From JAGNXB01 sp942490895 (GTDB lineage: Bacteria; Bacteroidota; Bacteroidia; Chitinophagales; Saprospiraceae): 64,000 bases of DNA. Positions 53,608-63,059 of the stretch are shown one piece after another. The DNA lies in NCBI GenBank assembly GCA_942490895.1, contig CALNZC010000056.1:81595-145594 (forward strand), written 5' to 3'. The stretch's first letter is position 1, and the number at the start of each line of letters is the position of its first letter. A model generated the notes under the pieces. That model was not told the DNA's origin. It searched no databases and worked only from the letters and a program-made list of their open reading frames with translations. The translations under genes were made by a program, and so were the position numbers.

Positions 53608-55815
53608 ATGCCCACCTTAACCACACAGGATACTTTACTAGACTCTCTGCAGCATCATTTTGGTTTTGATCAATTCAAAGGTGAACAAGATGCCATCATC
53701 CGCAATCTGCTGGATGGGAATGACACATTTGTCATTATGCCCACCGGTGGTGGAAAGTCACTTTGCTATCAGTTGCCTGCACTGATGCTGGAAGGAACAG
53801 CCATCATCATCAGCCCACTGATCGCGTTGATGAAAAATCAGGTGGATGCCATTCGAGGATACAGCCAGGAAAACGCTGTCGCCCACTTCCTCAATTCCTC
53901 ACTCACGAAAATCCAAATGCGTGAAGTGAAGGCCGATATTATGGCCGGGAAGACCAAGATGCTTTATGTCGCTCCCGAGACCCTGACCAAGGAAGAAAAC
54001 ATCGAATTCCTCAAGCAGGTCCAGATCTCCTTTGTCGCCGTGGATGAAGCACACTGTATTTCCGAGTGGGGGCATGACTTCCGTCCGGAATATCGCCGCA
54101 TCCGAATGATGATCGAAGAGATCGACAACAAGATTCCGATTATCGCCCTCACGGCTACAGCCACCCCCAAGGTCCGTTCTGATATCATCAAGAACCTGGA
54201 CATGGACGATAATCATACCTATATCTCCTCGTTCAACAGGCACAACCTTTTTTATGAGATCCGGCCCAAGCTGAAAAAGGAACAGACCCTTCGGCAGATC
54301 ATTGAGATCATCAGCGGTATCCGGAATCAATCAGGAATCATCTATGTGCAAAGTCGCAAAGCGGCTGAAGAGATCGCCCAATTCCTGGTCGTCAACAGTA
54401 TCAAAGCCGCGCCATACCATGCCGGCCTGGATGCCAAGGTGCGCAGCAAGACTCAGGATCAGTTCCTCATGGAGGATATCGATGTCATCGTTGCCACTAT
54501 TGCTTTCGGAATGGGAATCGACAAGCCGGATGTGCGCTTTGTGTTTCACTACGATATTCCAAAGAGCATCGAAAACTACTACCAGGAAACCGGCCGGGCA
54601 GGCCGGGATGGCCTGGGTGGTCGCTGTGTGGCCTTTTTTGCACCAAAAGACATGTTGCGCCTGGAAAAATTCTTACGCGACAAACCCGTAGCAGAACGAG
54701 AATTGGGTGCACAACTGATGCAGGAAATGGTGGGCTATGTCGAAACCAGCTCCTGCCGGCGACAATTTCTACTCCATTATTTTGGCGAACACTTTGACGC
54801 CGAAAAGTGTGAGAAGATGTGCGATAACTGCAAACATCCAAAAGAGCAGATCGAAGCTGGAGAAGATCTTCGGATCGCATTACAGTGTATCCAAGAAACC
54901 AAGGAGAACTACCGCATCAAAACGATGATCGACTTCATCATCGGCAATACCACCAAAGAGATGCTGGACTATGGTTTTACCGATTATAAACTCTTTGGTG
55001 CCGGCAAAGAAAAAGATGAAACCTATTGGCATTCCATCCTGAGAAATGCCCTGCTCCAGAATTTCATTTATAAAGACATTGAAAAATACGGACTGCTCCG
55101 GCTATTTCCTGAAGGACGCACGTTTATTAAAAAAGGAGGCTCCTTTACTGTCACCCTGAATCATCGCTTTGATCAGGAAGGAAGTGGCGACTGGGAAGAG
55201 ACCGCCGCCAAGACATCTGTCCTCGACGACACCCTGCTGCAAATGCTCCGGGATGTTCGCCGCCAGGAAGCCAAACGTCAGGACGTGCCGCCCTATGTTA
55301 TCTTTCAGGAGCCATCTCTCGAGGATATGGCCACTCACTATCCGGTGACCATGGAGGACATGGCCCGCATATCCGGGGTCAGCATCGGCAAAGCGCAACG
55401 CTATGCCAAGCCATTCCTGGAAGTGATCAGCTCCTACGTACACGAAAACGAAATCGAACGACCCACAGATATCCTGGTCAAGACTGTCGCCGATAAATCG
55501 CGGATGAAAGTCGGGATCATCCAGGGCATCGACCGCAAACTTCCACTGGACGATATTGCCCGGTCCAATTCCCTCAGCATGGAAGACCTGCTGGAAGAGC
55601 TGGACGCTATCGTTACTTCCGGTACCAAGGTCAACCTGGATTATTGCATCGAGGATGAGGTCGACGAATATGTACGTGAAGACATCTTCAACTATTTCAT
55701 GGAAGCCGATACGGATGATATCGATACCGCTTTTCACGAACTGAAAGAGGATGATATCACCATTGAGGAGATCCGATTGATCCGGATCAAATTCCTCTCC
55801 GAAATGGCCAACTGA
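53608..55815 (+). CDS. recQ: ATP-dependent DNA helicase RecQ
   Basis: A 735-residue 3'-5' helicase for DNA repair and recombination. The helicase core has motif I PTGGGKSLCYQ (Lys50), DEAHCISEWGHDFR, ALTATATPKVR, and motif VI QETGRAGRDG. A zinc-binding region follows (CRRQFLLHYFG, then CEKMCDNC), a winged-helix RQC domain, an HRDC domain (about 545-620, MLRDVRRQEAKRQDVPPYVIF), and an acidic C-terminal extension of about 100 residues ending KFLSEMAN, typical of Bacteroidota RecQ. The next gene, aroQ, begins two bases after its stop, so they are probably one transcript. Confidence 0.95.
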   Translation: MPTLTTQDTLLDSLQHHFGFDQFKGEQDAIIRNLLDGNDTFVIMPTGGGKSLCYQLPALMLEGTAIIISPLIALMKNQVDAIRGYSQENAVAHFLNSSLTKIQMREVKADIMAGKTKMLYVAPETLTKEENIEFLKQVQISFVAVDEAHCISEWGHDFRPEYRRIRMMIEEIDNKIPIIALTATATPKVRSDIIKNLDMDDNHTYISSFNRHNLFYEIRPKLKKEQTLRQIIEIISGIRNQSGIIYVQSRKAAEEIAQFLVVNSIKAAPYHAGLDAKVRSKTQDQFLMEDIDVIVATIAFGMGIDKPDVRFVFHYDIPKSIENYYQETGRAGRDGLGGRCVAFFAPKDMLRLEKFLRDKPVAERELGAQLMQEMVGYVETSSCRRQFLLHYFGEHFDAEKCEKMCDNCKHPKEQIEAGEDLRIALQCIQETKENYRIKTMIDFIIGNTTKEMLDYGFTDYKLFGAGKEKDETYWHSILRNALLQNFIYKDIEKYGLLRLFPEGRTFIKKGGSFTVTLNHRFDQEGSGDWEETAAKTSVLDDTLLQMLRDVRRQEAKRQDVPPYVIFQEPSLEDMATHYPVTMEDMARISGVSIGKAQRYAKPFLEVISSYVHENEIERPTDILVKTVADKSRMKVGIIQGIDRKLPLDDIARSNSLSMEDLLEELDAIVTSGTKVNLDYCIEDEVDEYVREDIFNYFMEADTDDIDTAFHELKEDDITIEEIRLIRIKFLSEMAN

Positions 55816-55817
55816 TC

Positions 55818-56261
55818 ATGCAAATTCTTATCCTGAACGGACCCAACCTGAATCTGGTGGGTCAGCGTGAACCGGACATCTATGGAAACCGGTCTCTGGA
55901 AACCGCTGAAGTGGAACTCCAGGCCAAATTCACCGATCATCGTCTGGTCTGGCAACAGAGCAACCATGAAGGTCAGCTGATCGACTGGTTGCATGCAGCA
56001 CCACAGGAGGGATATCAAGGGGTGATCATCAACCCAGGTGGATTATCACATACCTCGGTGGCCCTGGCAGATGCCATTCGTTCGATCGACCTCCCCGTGG
56101 TGGAGGTCCATATCAGTAATATTCATGCACGAGAAGAAATCCGACAGCAAACTGTCACCGGTGCTGCTTGCAATGGCGTGATCAGTGGACTGGGCCTTAA
56201 CGGCTACGCCTTGGCAGTGACGGCCTTGCTGGAGGCAGGTCTTTCCGGATCAACCCGTTGA
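55818..56261 (+). CDS. aroQ: Type II 3-dehydroquinate dehydratase
   Basis: A 147-residue shikimate-pathway enzyme that dehydrates 3-dehydroquinate to 3-dehydroshikimate. Motifs are LNGPNLNLVGQREPDIYG at the N-terminus with the catalytic tyrosine and arginine, INPGGLSHTSVAL, and VEVHISNIHAREEIRQ with the catalytic histidine. Length is standard. It follows recQ by two bases and overlaps the 3' end of rnpA on the other strand by 65 bp. Confidence 0.95.
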   Translation: MQILILNGPNLNLVGQREPDIYGNRSLETAEVELQAKFTDHRLVWQQSNHEGQLIDWLHAAPQEGYQGVIINPGGLSHTSVALADAIRSIDLPVVEVHISNIHAREEIRQQTVTGAACNGVISGLGLNGYALAVTALLEAGLSGSTR

Positions 56262-56625
56262 TCACTTTTTTGATGGATCGCTCGATCGATGCATAAGCCG
56301 AATCTTCCGGCTTTCCAGAATAGATCAATACAAGAGAACAGGTTTTTCCTTCGGATCGAAGATGATCGATCAGGGGCTGGCGATGCAATCGCCAGGCTTC
56401 CATCATCCGTCGTCGGACAGGGTTGCGGGCGACCGCTAACCTGAAACGACGTTTCGGAACTGAAAATGCAATATGGAGGGGATAGCCTTCTTCAGAATCC
56501 TGGATACTCCAGGCGATTCGAAAGGGGTAAATAAACGAGATAGAGTCACCTGTAACCAGGTAACCAATCACTTTTCGGCTTTTCAGCCGCTCAGCTTGTG
56601 GGTATCGTAAAATCGATTGCTGCAT
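56197..56625 (-). CDS. rnpA: Ribonuclease P protein component
   Basis: A 142-residue basic protein that helps the RNA subunit of RNase P remove tRNA 5' leaders. It is recognised by AERLKSRKVIGYL, FSVPKRRFRLAVARNPVRRRMMEAWR (quoted in part as AVARNPVRRRMMEA), and a basic helical end. It sits 23 bases downstream of rpmH in the conserved rpmH-rnpA order. Its last 65 bp overlap the end of the convergent aroQ gene. Confidence 0.93.
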   Translation of the reverse strand: MQQSILRYPQAERLKSRKVIGYLVTGDSISFIYPFRIAWSIQDSEEGYPLHIAFSVPKRRFRLAVARNPVRRRMMEAWRLHRQPLIDHLRSEGKTCSLVLIYSGKPEDSAYASIERSIKKVINGLIRKDLPPARPSLPRRSR

Positions 56626-56648
56626 GGGTCAGATTGGACCCACCACCA

Positions 56649-56804
56649 TTATTTCGTATGCTTCTCGTCAGAGACAGAAAGCTTATGACGGCCGGCAGCC
56701 CGCCGACGTGCAAGCAGCTTGCGGCCATTCTTGCTCGCCATCCGCTCACGAAAACCATGCTTGTTGGCGCGTTTCCTCTTTGACGGTTGATAGGTCCTTT
56801 TCAT
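56649..56804 (-). CDS. rpmH: 50S ribosomal protein L34
   Basis: A 51-residue ribosomal protein from ATG 56804 to TAA 56649-56651. It reads MKRTYQPSKRKRANKHGFR at the start, then RMASKNGRKLLARRRA and GRHKLSVSDE, matching L34 closely. It is the first gene of the rpmH-rnpA pair. It is short enough to be missed by length filters. Confidence 0.95.
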   Translation of the reverse strand: MKRTYQPSKRKRANKHGFRERMASKNGRKLLARRRAAGRHKLSVSDEKHTK

Positions 56805-56920
56805 TTCCGGCTGTTCTTATTCCAATAGGTAGGTAAAAAGCGAATGCAAAGGTAAGGCTGTCTGGGCACTTCTCCAATACTTGACGCTTGTTTTCTTTAT
56901 TCAATTTCGATAAAACGGGT

Positions 56921-58901
56921 TTAGCCGTTCATCGAAGCCAGGAACTCTTCATTGCTGGTGGTTCCATTCATATACTTCTGCAAGAACTCCATGGCTTCAT
57001 CCGGACGCATATCAGCTAACTGATTTCGCAGGACGAACATCCGATGCAGTGTCTCCCGATCCAATAGCAGGTCTTCACGACGAGTACTGGATTTGGTCAG
57101 ATCGATCGCTGGGTACAATCGCTTGTTCGCCAATGTCCGATCCAACTGGAGCTCCATGTTACCGGTACCTTTGAATTCTTCAAAGATCACGCCATCCATC
57201 TTACTTCCGGTATCCGTCAGCGCAGTGGCCAGAATGGTCAATGAACCACCGCCTTCGATGTTCCGGGCAGCACCAAAGAATTTCTTGGGTTTGTGCAGTG
57301 CATTCGCCTCCACACCACCACTCAATACTTTACCACTTGCCGGAGCCACCGTGTTATAGGCACGGGCCAGACGAGTGATCGAGTCGAGGAGGATGCAGAC
57401 ATCATAGCCACATTCGACCAGACGCTTCGCTTTTTCAAGGACGATACCCGCAACACGAACGTGGTTGTCAGCCGGTTCATCAAACGTAGACGAGATCACC
57501 TCCGCACGAACAGAACGCTTCATGTCGGTAACTTCCTCCGGACGTTCATCGATCAACAGAACGATCAGATAACATTCCGGGTGATTCTTGGCGATCGCAT
57601 TGGCGACATCCTTCAAGAGGAAGGTCTTACCTGTTTTCGGTTGGGCGACGATCAAGCCCCGCTGTCCTTTTCCGATCGGCGTAAACAGATCGATCAGTCG
57701 GGTACTCTTATCCTTACCCGTAGCAGACATGTTCAGGTTGAACTTCTCCGTCGGGAACAAGGGCGTCAAATAATCAAAAGGCACACGATCCCGGACTTTC
57801 TCTGAAAAGCAGTCCATTGATCCGCGTCACCTTGAGTAAAGCAAAATACTTCTCTCCTTCTTTCGGTGGACGAACAGGTCCTTCGACAGAATCACCCGTT
57901 TTAAGGCCAAACAGTTTGACCTGAGACGGGGATACATACACGTCATCCGGAGAGGAGATATAGTTGTAATCAGCTGAGCGCAGGAAACCATAGCCATCCG
58001 GCATCATCTCCAATACACCCTCTGCCTGGATCTGACCATCAATTTCGATATCGAAATCGGACAGTTTTGGCGCGGGTGGCTCTTTCGGTGGTTGTTGATC
58101 TCTGGATGACCCGTCGCGGCCCTCGTCGCGATTGCGATCATTGGAACGGCGGTCATCATTGCGACCACGATTATCGCGGTCACGGTTATCCCGGTTGTCG
58201 CGATTATCCCGGTCATTCTGATCGGAGCGTCCCCGAGAATCGCGGTTGTCGCGGTTATCTCTGGAGTCCCGATTATCTCTGTTATCCCGATCGGATTGGT
58301 CGTTGCGTCCACGGTTGTCACGATCCTGCTGGTCATTGCGACCACGGCTGTCACGATCCTGCTGATCATTGCGCCCACGGTTGTCACGATCCTGCTGATC
58401 ATTACGTCCACGGTTGTCGCGATCCTGCTGGTCGTTGCGTCCGCGGTTGTCGCGGTTGTCGCGATCGCTGGATGACCGGCGATCACTGTTGTCCCGGCGT
58501 TGGCCGCGCGAATCGTCATCCCTCTTCCGGTCGTCATCCTTGGTTTTCGAACCTCGGCTCGGAGCTTTTTGATCGGATGCCGTGGAGCGATCAGATTTGC
58601 CTCTGGTGTTCTCGCGGGCATTGCCCCGGGCAGGCTTATCTGTTTTATCAGCGGACTTATCCGAAGCAGCAGATTTACGAGCTGGCTTGCGCAGACGACC
58701 TTCTTCGATCTCTTCTACAGGCTGTTCGGTCTGCTTGCCACCACCACCGGTTTTGCCGGTCTTAATGATGGCTTGTTGATCCAGAATCTTGTAAATCAGG
58801 TCCTGCTTGGTGAGGCGCTTGTAACTTTTCAGGTCCAACTTCTCGGCAATTTCCCGGAGGTCATTCACGAGCATGTCGTTCAATTGCAAAATATCATACA
58901 T
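56921..58901 (-). CDS. rho: Transcription termination factor Rho, with one frameshift
   Basis: An RNA-dependent ATPase helicase ending transcription, about 660 residues after repair. The N-terminal part has a Rho-N domain (LNDMLVNDLREIAEKLDLKSYKRL, quoted in part as NDLREIAEKLDLKSYKRL), then a disordered stretch of about 200 residues rich in R, D, N and G. This includes five units of about RDNRGRNDQQD near 58290-58450. An RNA-binding cold-shock domain follows (GVLEMMPDGYGFLRS, VYVSPSQVKLFGL). The second part holds Walker A (AQPKTGKTFLLKD), the Q-loop and R-loop. The join near 57800 has TTTT where three T restore GLLSEKVRDRVPF. One extra T is the simplest cause. Confidence 0.93.
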
Positions 58902-59156
58902 AGGGAAGAACGATGTTAGATAATCGTTATCAAAGGGGAGGGAATAATGGGATACGTATCGTTACGAATCGAAATAAAGACTGTCAGGGTGGGTGCTCCT
59001 CAGATGATCAAAACCAGGGAAAGATCCAGGTAAGAGTTGATGAGGGAAGGTGAGAACTCTTCTACAGCGCTGCGAAGATAAGTATAATTCCTTGTTCAGC
59101 ACCTATCTTTGCCTGAATCCAAGTGGAAATTTACAACTCATAGAGAAAAGCACGTT

Positions 59157-60434
59157 ATGCTGCAAGCCAATACGATCAGACAGGAGAAGGAGCGGATCAT
59201 TGCCGGATTGAAAAAACGCCATTTCCAGGATCTGGATATAGTGGATCGCATTCTTGCCCTGGATGATGACCGGCGGAAATTTCAAGCCGCAGGTGATGAT
59301 ATCCAGGCAGAGATCAACCGTCTGTCCAAGCAGATCGGAGATCTGTTCAAATCCGGCCAGGCCGCTGATGCCGCAGCCATGAAGGACCAGGTCGCTGCGC
59401 AAAAGGAAGAACTGAAAACCGTACTGGAAGACCAGGAGTCGACCGCTGTTCAACTGGAGGAACTCCTTATTTCTGTGCCCAATATTCCGCACGAATCTGT
59501 GCCTCCCGGAAGAACACCCGAAGACAACGAGGTCTTCCAGGACTGGACCAAGCCCATGCCCGATCTGCCACCCAACGCCAAACCGCATTGGGAACTGGCA
59601 GAGGACCATGGCATCATCGACTTTCCCACCGGTGTGAAGATCACCGGATCAGGATTCCCGCTCTACCGAGGAAAAGGAGCTATCCTGCAACGCGCATTGA
59701 TCAATTTCTTCCTGGAGGAAGCCCGAGCTGCCGGTTTTGAAGAGATCCAACCACCGCTGATGGTCAATGCAGAATCTGCCCGGGCCACCGGCCAGCTGCC
59801 AGACAAGGAAGGACAGATGTATTACTGCGAAAAAGATGATCTCTACCTCATCCCCACGGCTGAAGTACCGGTCACCAATATCTATCGGGATGTCATCCTG
59901 GAAGAAAAGGACCTGCCGATCAAACTCACCGGATATACCCCCTGCTTCCGCCGGGAAGCCGGTGCCTATGGCAAAGACGTGCGTGGCTTGAACCGTGTCC
60001 ACCAGTTTGATAAGGTTGAAATCGTGATTCTGGATCATCCGGAAAAGTCCTATGAAACTCTGGACATGATGCTTAATCATGTCCGCGGACTATTGGATAA
60101 ACTCGAGTTGCCCTACCGCATCCTTCGCCTTTGTGGTGGAGATATGGGCTTCACCTCCGCCCTGACCTATGATTTTGAGGTCTGGTCCGCTGCGCAGGAG
60201 CGCTGGCTGGAGGTCAGCTCCGTGTCCAACTTCGAGACTTTCCAGAGCCACCGTATGAAACTGCGGTATCGCCCGGAAAATGAGAAAAAGACCCAACTGA
60301 CCCATACCCTCAACGGCAGTGCCCTGGCCCTGGCCCGAATCGTTGCAGCTCTATTGGAGAACAATCAGGACAGCTTTGGCATTCGTGTTCCGGAAGCCCT
60401 CCATCGATACACCGGCTTCGATCGGATCCCCTGA
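59157..60434 (+). CDS. serS: Seryl-tRNA synthetase
   Basis: A 425-residue class II aminoacyl-tRNA synthetase. An N-terminal coiled-coil arm (about residues 25-105, binding the long arm of tRNA-Ser) is followed by the catalytic core with motif 2 PCFRREAGAYGKDVRG and motif 3 LNGSALALARIVAALLEN. SSVSNFETFQSHRM is also typical. ATG 59157 (MLQANTIRQEKERIIAGL) is chosen over a TTG at 59109 that adds 16 unlikely residues. Confidence 0.96.
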   Translation: MLQANTIRQEKERIIAGLKKRHFQDLDIVDRILALDDDRRKFQAAGDDIQAEINRLSKQIGDLFKSGQAADAAAMKDQVAAQKEELKTVLEDQESTAVQLEELLISVPNIPHESVPPGRTPEDNEVFQDWTKPMPDLPPNAKPHWELAEDHGIIDFPTGVKITGSGFPLYRGKGAILQRALINFFLEEARAAGFEEIQPPLMVNAESARATGQLPDKEGQMYYCEKDDLYLIPTAEVPVTNIYRDVILEEKDLPIKLTGYTPCFRREAGAYGKDVRGLNRVHQFDKVEIVILDHPEKSYETLDMMLNHVRGLLDKLELPYRILRLCGGDMGFTSALTYDFEVWSAAQERWLEVSSVSNFETFQSHRMKLRYRPENEKKTQLTHTLNGSALALARIVAALLENNQDSFGIRVPEALHRYTGFDRIP

Positions 60435-60521
60435 TCAGAAGTTGGTCGATAATTTGTCCTGGATCACGAACGATTCAGGACCTTGCACCGTTTAGTCATC
60501 AGAACAAAAAATCGTTGACCT

Positions 60522-61211
60522 ATGTATATGGGACTTATTGTCATCAGTATTGTATTTGCCGGTATCGGCTGGCTCATCAGCAGCAAGCTGAAAAGGAAGT
60601 TTGCGACGTATAGTAAGGTACCTCTTCAGAATGGCATGAGTGGCCAGGAAATCGCCAGCCAAATGCTGGATCATTATGGCATTCAAGATGTCAAGATCAT
60701 CCAGGGAGAAGGCATGTTGACGGACCATTATAATCCACAAACCAAGACCGTCAGCCTGAGTCCGGATGTGTATAATGGTCGCCATGTGGCCTCCGCAGCT
60801 GTCGCTGCTCACGAATGTGGCCACGCTGTCCAGCATGCAGAGGCTTATGCCGCTCTGAAAATGCGGTCAGCCCTGGTGCCTGTGGTCCAAATCTCGGCCT
60901 CCTTACAACAGTATCTGTTCATGTTTGGTATCGTCGGGATCGCCAGCTTCAACAGCCCGATCATCCTGATGATCGCGATTGCTGCTTTTGGAGTGACCAC
61001 CCTGTTCAGCGTGATCACATTGCCGGTAGAGTTTGATGCCAGCAAGCGCGCTCTGGCCTGGTTGGATGCCAGCAATGTCACTCATGGTCAGGAATACACC
61101 GGCGCTAAGGATGCCCTCACCTGGGCTGCATTGACCTATGTGTCTGCTGCGTTGGCCGCACTGGTCCAATTGCTCTACCTGGTGATGTATTTCGTGGGAG
61201 GTCGCGACTAG
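60522..61211 (+). CDS. Zinc metallopeptidase, membrane-bound (YugP family)
   Basis: A 229-residue membrane protease of the neutral zinc metallopeptidase 2 family. It has an N-terminal membrane helix (GLIVISIVFAGIGWLIS), then DHYNPQTKTVSLSPDVYNGR and the zinc motif AHECGHAVQH, followed by three hydrophobic segments and EFDASKRAL carrying the third ligand. The physiological substrate is not established. It is followed by a strong terminator. Confidence 0.92.
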   Translation: MYMGLIVISIVFAGIGWLISSKLKRKFATYSKVPLQNGMSGQEIASQMLDHYGIQDVKIIQGEGMLTDHYNPQTKTVSLSPDVYNGRHVASAAVAAHECGHAVQHAEAYAALKMRSALVPVVQISASLQQYLFMFGIVGIASFNSPIILMIAIAAFGVTTLFSVITLPVEFDASKRALAWLDASNVTHGQEYTGAKDALTWAALTYVSAALAALVQLLYLVMYFVGGRD

Positions 61212-61262
61212 TCGCCCTCACTACCATCAACGAACCCCAAACCATATCTTAACCAGATATGG

Positions 61263-61297
61263 ACCCGTGTTTCTCCCCTGAGGCACGGGTTTTTTTG
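61263..61297 (+). terminator. Intrinsic terminator after the metallopeptidase gene
   Basis: ACCCGTG (61263-61269) pairs with CACGGGT (61284-61290) around a 14-base loop and is followed by a run of T to 61297. Confidence 0.85.
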
Positions 61298-61440
61298 GTT
61301 TAGTGGAGAACGATTTTGAGTTTGAGCCATTGCGTGTCTCGGCACGAACCATTAAAAAGTAGAAAGATACGCAGGAAATCCGCGAGGATTTTCCAAAGTC
61401 GCTCTGACCAAGCAATGGCTTATACAAGTGTTGTGCTTTC

Positions 61441-62214
61441 CTATTTAATCTTTGAGTTGCACACTTTCTTTAGCTGATTGTAAGTTGGTTCCATTTCTTT
61501 TAAAATGTTATTAAAATGTTGTTTTTCTCTTTCGCTCATAGTCACGAAAAAAACTAAATCATTTTGAAATTGTTTGTAAAATTTTGATTCAAAATTCAAA
61601 TGCCAGTCATTAATAGGAAGTGTTTTTAAAATTTCATCTCCTAATGACTTTGATACGTACTCAAAATATTGACCTCCAAATTGAAGATGATCATCATATA
61701 AAAAAACTCTTTCTATATTTTTTGATTGATTGATTTCAAGTTGATAGAGTAGTTTATCCAACTCGCCATAATATCTTAAAAGGTCATTTTTTAAAGAATC
61801 ATTAGTCAATAAATTTAATTTCCCAGATGACACTATATCTGTCATAGCAACTTTGCTTGGTACAAATGCATTAGTTCTTAAAGCTTGAAGATAGTTATTT
61901 AGCAGGTAGGACTTTTCTTTGCATTTATCTTTCAATTCCAACAAGAGTCTTTTACTAGTTGCAATTTTATGTTCCGATTCTTTATAAAGCTCTGCAATAT
62001 TCTGACGGTCAAGCTCAAAATCAGCGAGCAGCTTGCAATAGTATTCTGATTCTGTCAACTTATTTTTTCTGTTTTCATTCCAATTATTAAGGGATAGAGC
62101 AATAAGGATTCCTATAACCACAAGTATTATTTCTCCAAAAGCGTATTTCAGGTACTTTCCTGCTTGTCCCTCGGAAAGTAAATTCTGTCTAATTTTTCTA
62201 AAGAATTTTATCAT
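61441..62214 (-). CDS. DUF6090-type membrane protein
   Basis: A 257-residue protein from ATG 62214. It has the family opening: MIKFFRKIRQNLLSEG, then KYLKYAFGEIILVVIGILIALSLNNW, the single membrane helix, followed by a mostly helical domain of about 200 residues rich in K, E and L. This family is very common and often multi-copy in Bacteroidota; its function is unknown. Base composition is clearly more A/T-rich than the housekeeping genes to the left, as is the rest of the right end of the window, suggesting acquired DNA. Confidence 0.87.
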   Translation of the reverse strand: MIKFFRKIRQNLLSEGQAGKYLKYAFGEIILVVIGILIALSLNNWNENRKNKLTESEYYCKLLADFELDRQNIAELYKESEHKIATSKRLLLELKDKCKEKSYLLNNYLQALRTNAFVPSKVAMTDIVSSGKLNLLTNDSLKNDLLRYYGELDKLLYQLEINQSKNIERVFLYDDHLQFGGQYFEYVSKSLGDEILKTLPINDWHLNFESKFYKQFQNDLVFFVTMSEREKQHFNNILKEMEPTYNQLKKVCNSKIK

Positions 62215-62238
62215 TTGTTTGCGGTTTCTGATAATGAA

Positions 62239-62370
62239 GCACAACGGTTCAGCTATACGCAGGTAGGGTCTTTTACCACTGAACTTCCTACGAAGAACTG
62301 AACTTTAATTTTACTACTTTCCTGTCCTACGAAGCACGAAACCCCTGCTTGCGTATAGGTGATGTTAGCA
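62239..62370. repeat. Imperfect inverted repeat, attC-like, in the gap before the nuclease gene
   Basis: A structured block in the 359-bp gap. The outer parts are AAC (62243-62245) and GTT (62364-62366); the inner arms are CTATACGCA (62253-62261) and TGCGTATAG (62350-62358), exact complements. The arrangement of outer triplet, short spacer and inner arm on both sides recalls integron attC sites, but the outer boxes do not match the full consensus. No integrase is visible. The remainder of the gap to 62573 has no supported gene. Confidence 0.5.
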
Positions 62371-62573
62371 CTTCGCCCTTCTTTTCTGTCGTGATTTGGA
62401 CTGTTTATTTTGTCGGTCAGGGTGCGGTGTAAACAAGCTCTTTTGCAATTTTGGTCTGTGCGTTGGCTTATGCGAATTGCAAATGTGCTTGCTATTAGCG
62501 TGGGATTATATTCTTTGAATTCGTTGTGATTCATGTCTATTTATGTCTTGTATTGTTACGGGAAAACTTCTTG

Positions 62574-63059
62574 TCAGACTTTCAAGTTTTGTACGGTCAA
62601 TTTTCTGAACTTCATTAAGTTCAAAAGTGTCATTGCAGACGAGCCAAAAAAGTTGTTGGTCAACACTAAATTGAATTTTTCACTAAAATGGTTTTCATAA
62701 TAGTTTTTTGAAGTCACAACTTCTTGGATAGCGTCATTACTAACGCTTGATTGACTTTGCTTGGCTTGAATCAAATAATTACCATTTGGACTTAACGCAA
62801 CAACATCAGCACCTTTGTCATTTGAGAATGGAGTTAAGTAAACCTGAAATCCTTGCTTTGTATAAAGGGATGCTACATATGCCTCAAATAGCCTTGGATT
62901 CAATTTTTCAATTTCTGTGAATGTTAATGGTTTATTATTGTTTTGATTTTTAATGTTTCCGAATACATCATCAAATATCTCATCTGGTCGAACCTCACTT
63001 TGTTCAGAAGGAAAAAGTGTACTTGATGCAAGTGATTTTTTTGCGAGATAATAGATCAT
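62574..63059 (-). CDS. Mrr-like restriction endonuclease domain (C-terminal part of the helicase gene)
   Basis: About 161 residues. From about residue 45 the pattern is that of the Mrr_cat/PD-(D/E)XK family: LFEAYVASLYTKQGFQV, then KGADVVALSPNGNYLIQAKQS, where Asp in GADVV and the QxK pair supply the metal-binding site. It should cut DNA, possibly modified DNA as Mrr does. The start is not real: the upstream bases continue the helicase reading if an A7 run is read as A6. Confidence 0.75.
   Translation of the reverse strand: MIYYLAKKSLASSTLFPSEQSEVRPDEIFDDVFGNIKNQNNNKPLTFTEIEKLNPRLFEAYVASLYTKQGFQVYLTPFSNDKGADVVALSPNGNYLIQAKQSQSSVSNDAIQEVVTSKNYYENHFSEKFNLVLTNNFFGSSAMTLLNLMKFRKLTVQNLKV

Noticed and set aside
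60456..60485. GTCCTG...CAGGAC inverted repeat after serS as a terminator
   Set aside because: The stem is only six bases with a long loop and no T run follows.
62253..62534. A 93-codon reverse frame in the gap before the nuclease gene
   Set aside because: It reads across the inverted repeat; its apparent protein is explained by the repeat structure rather than by a domain.
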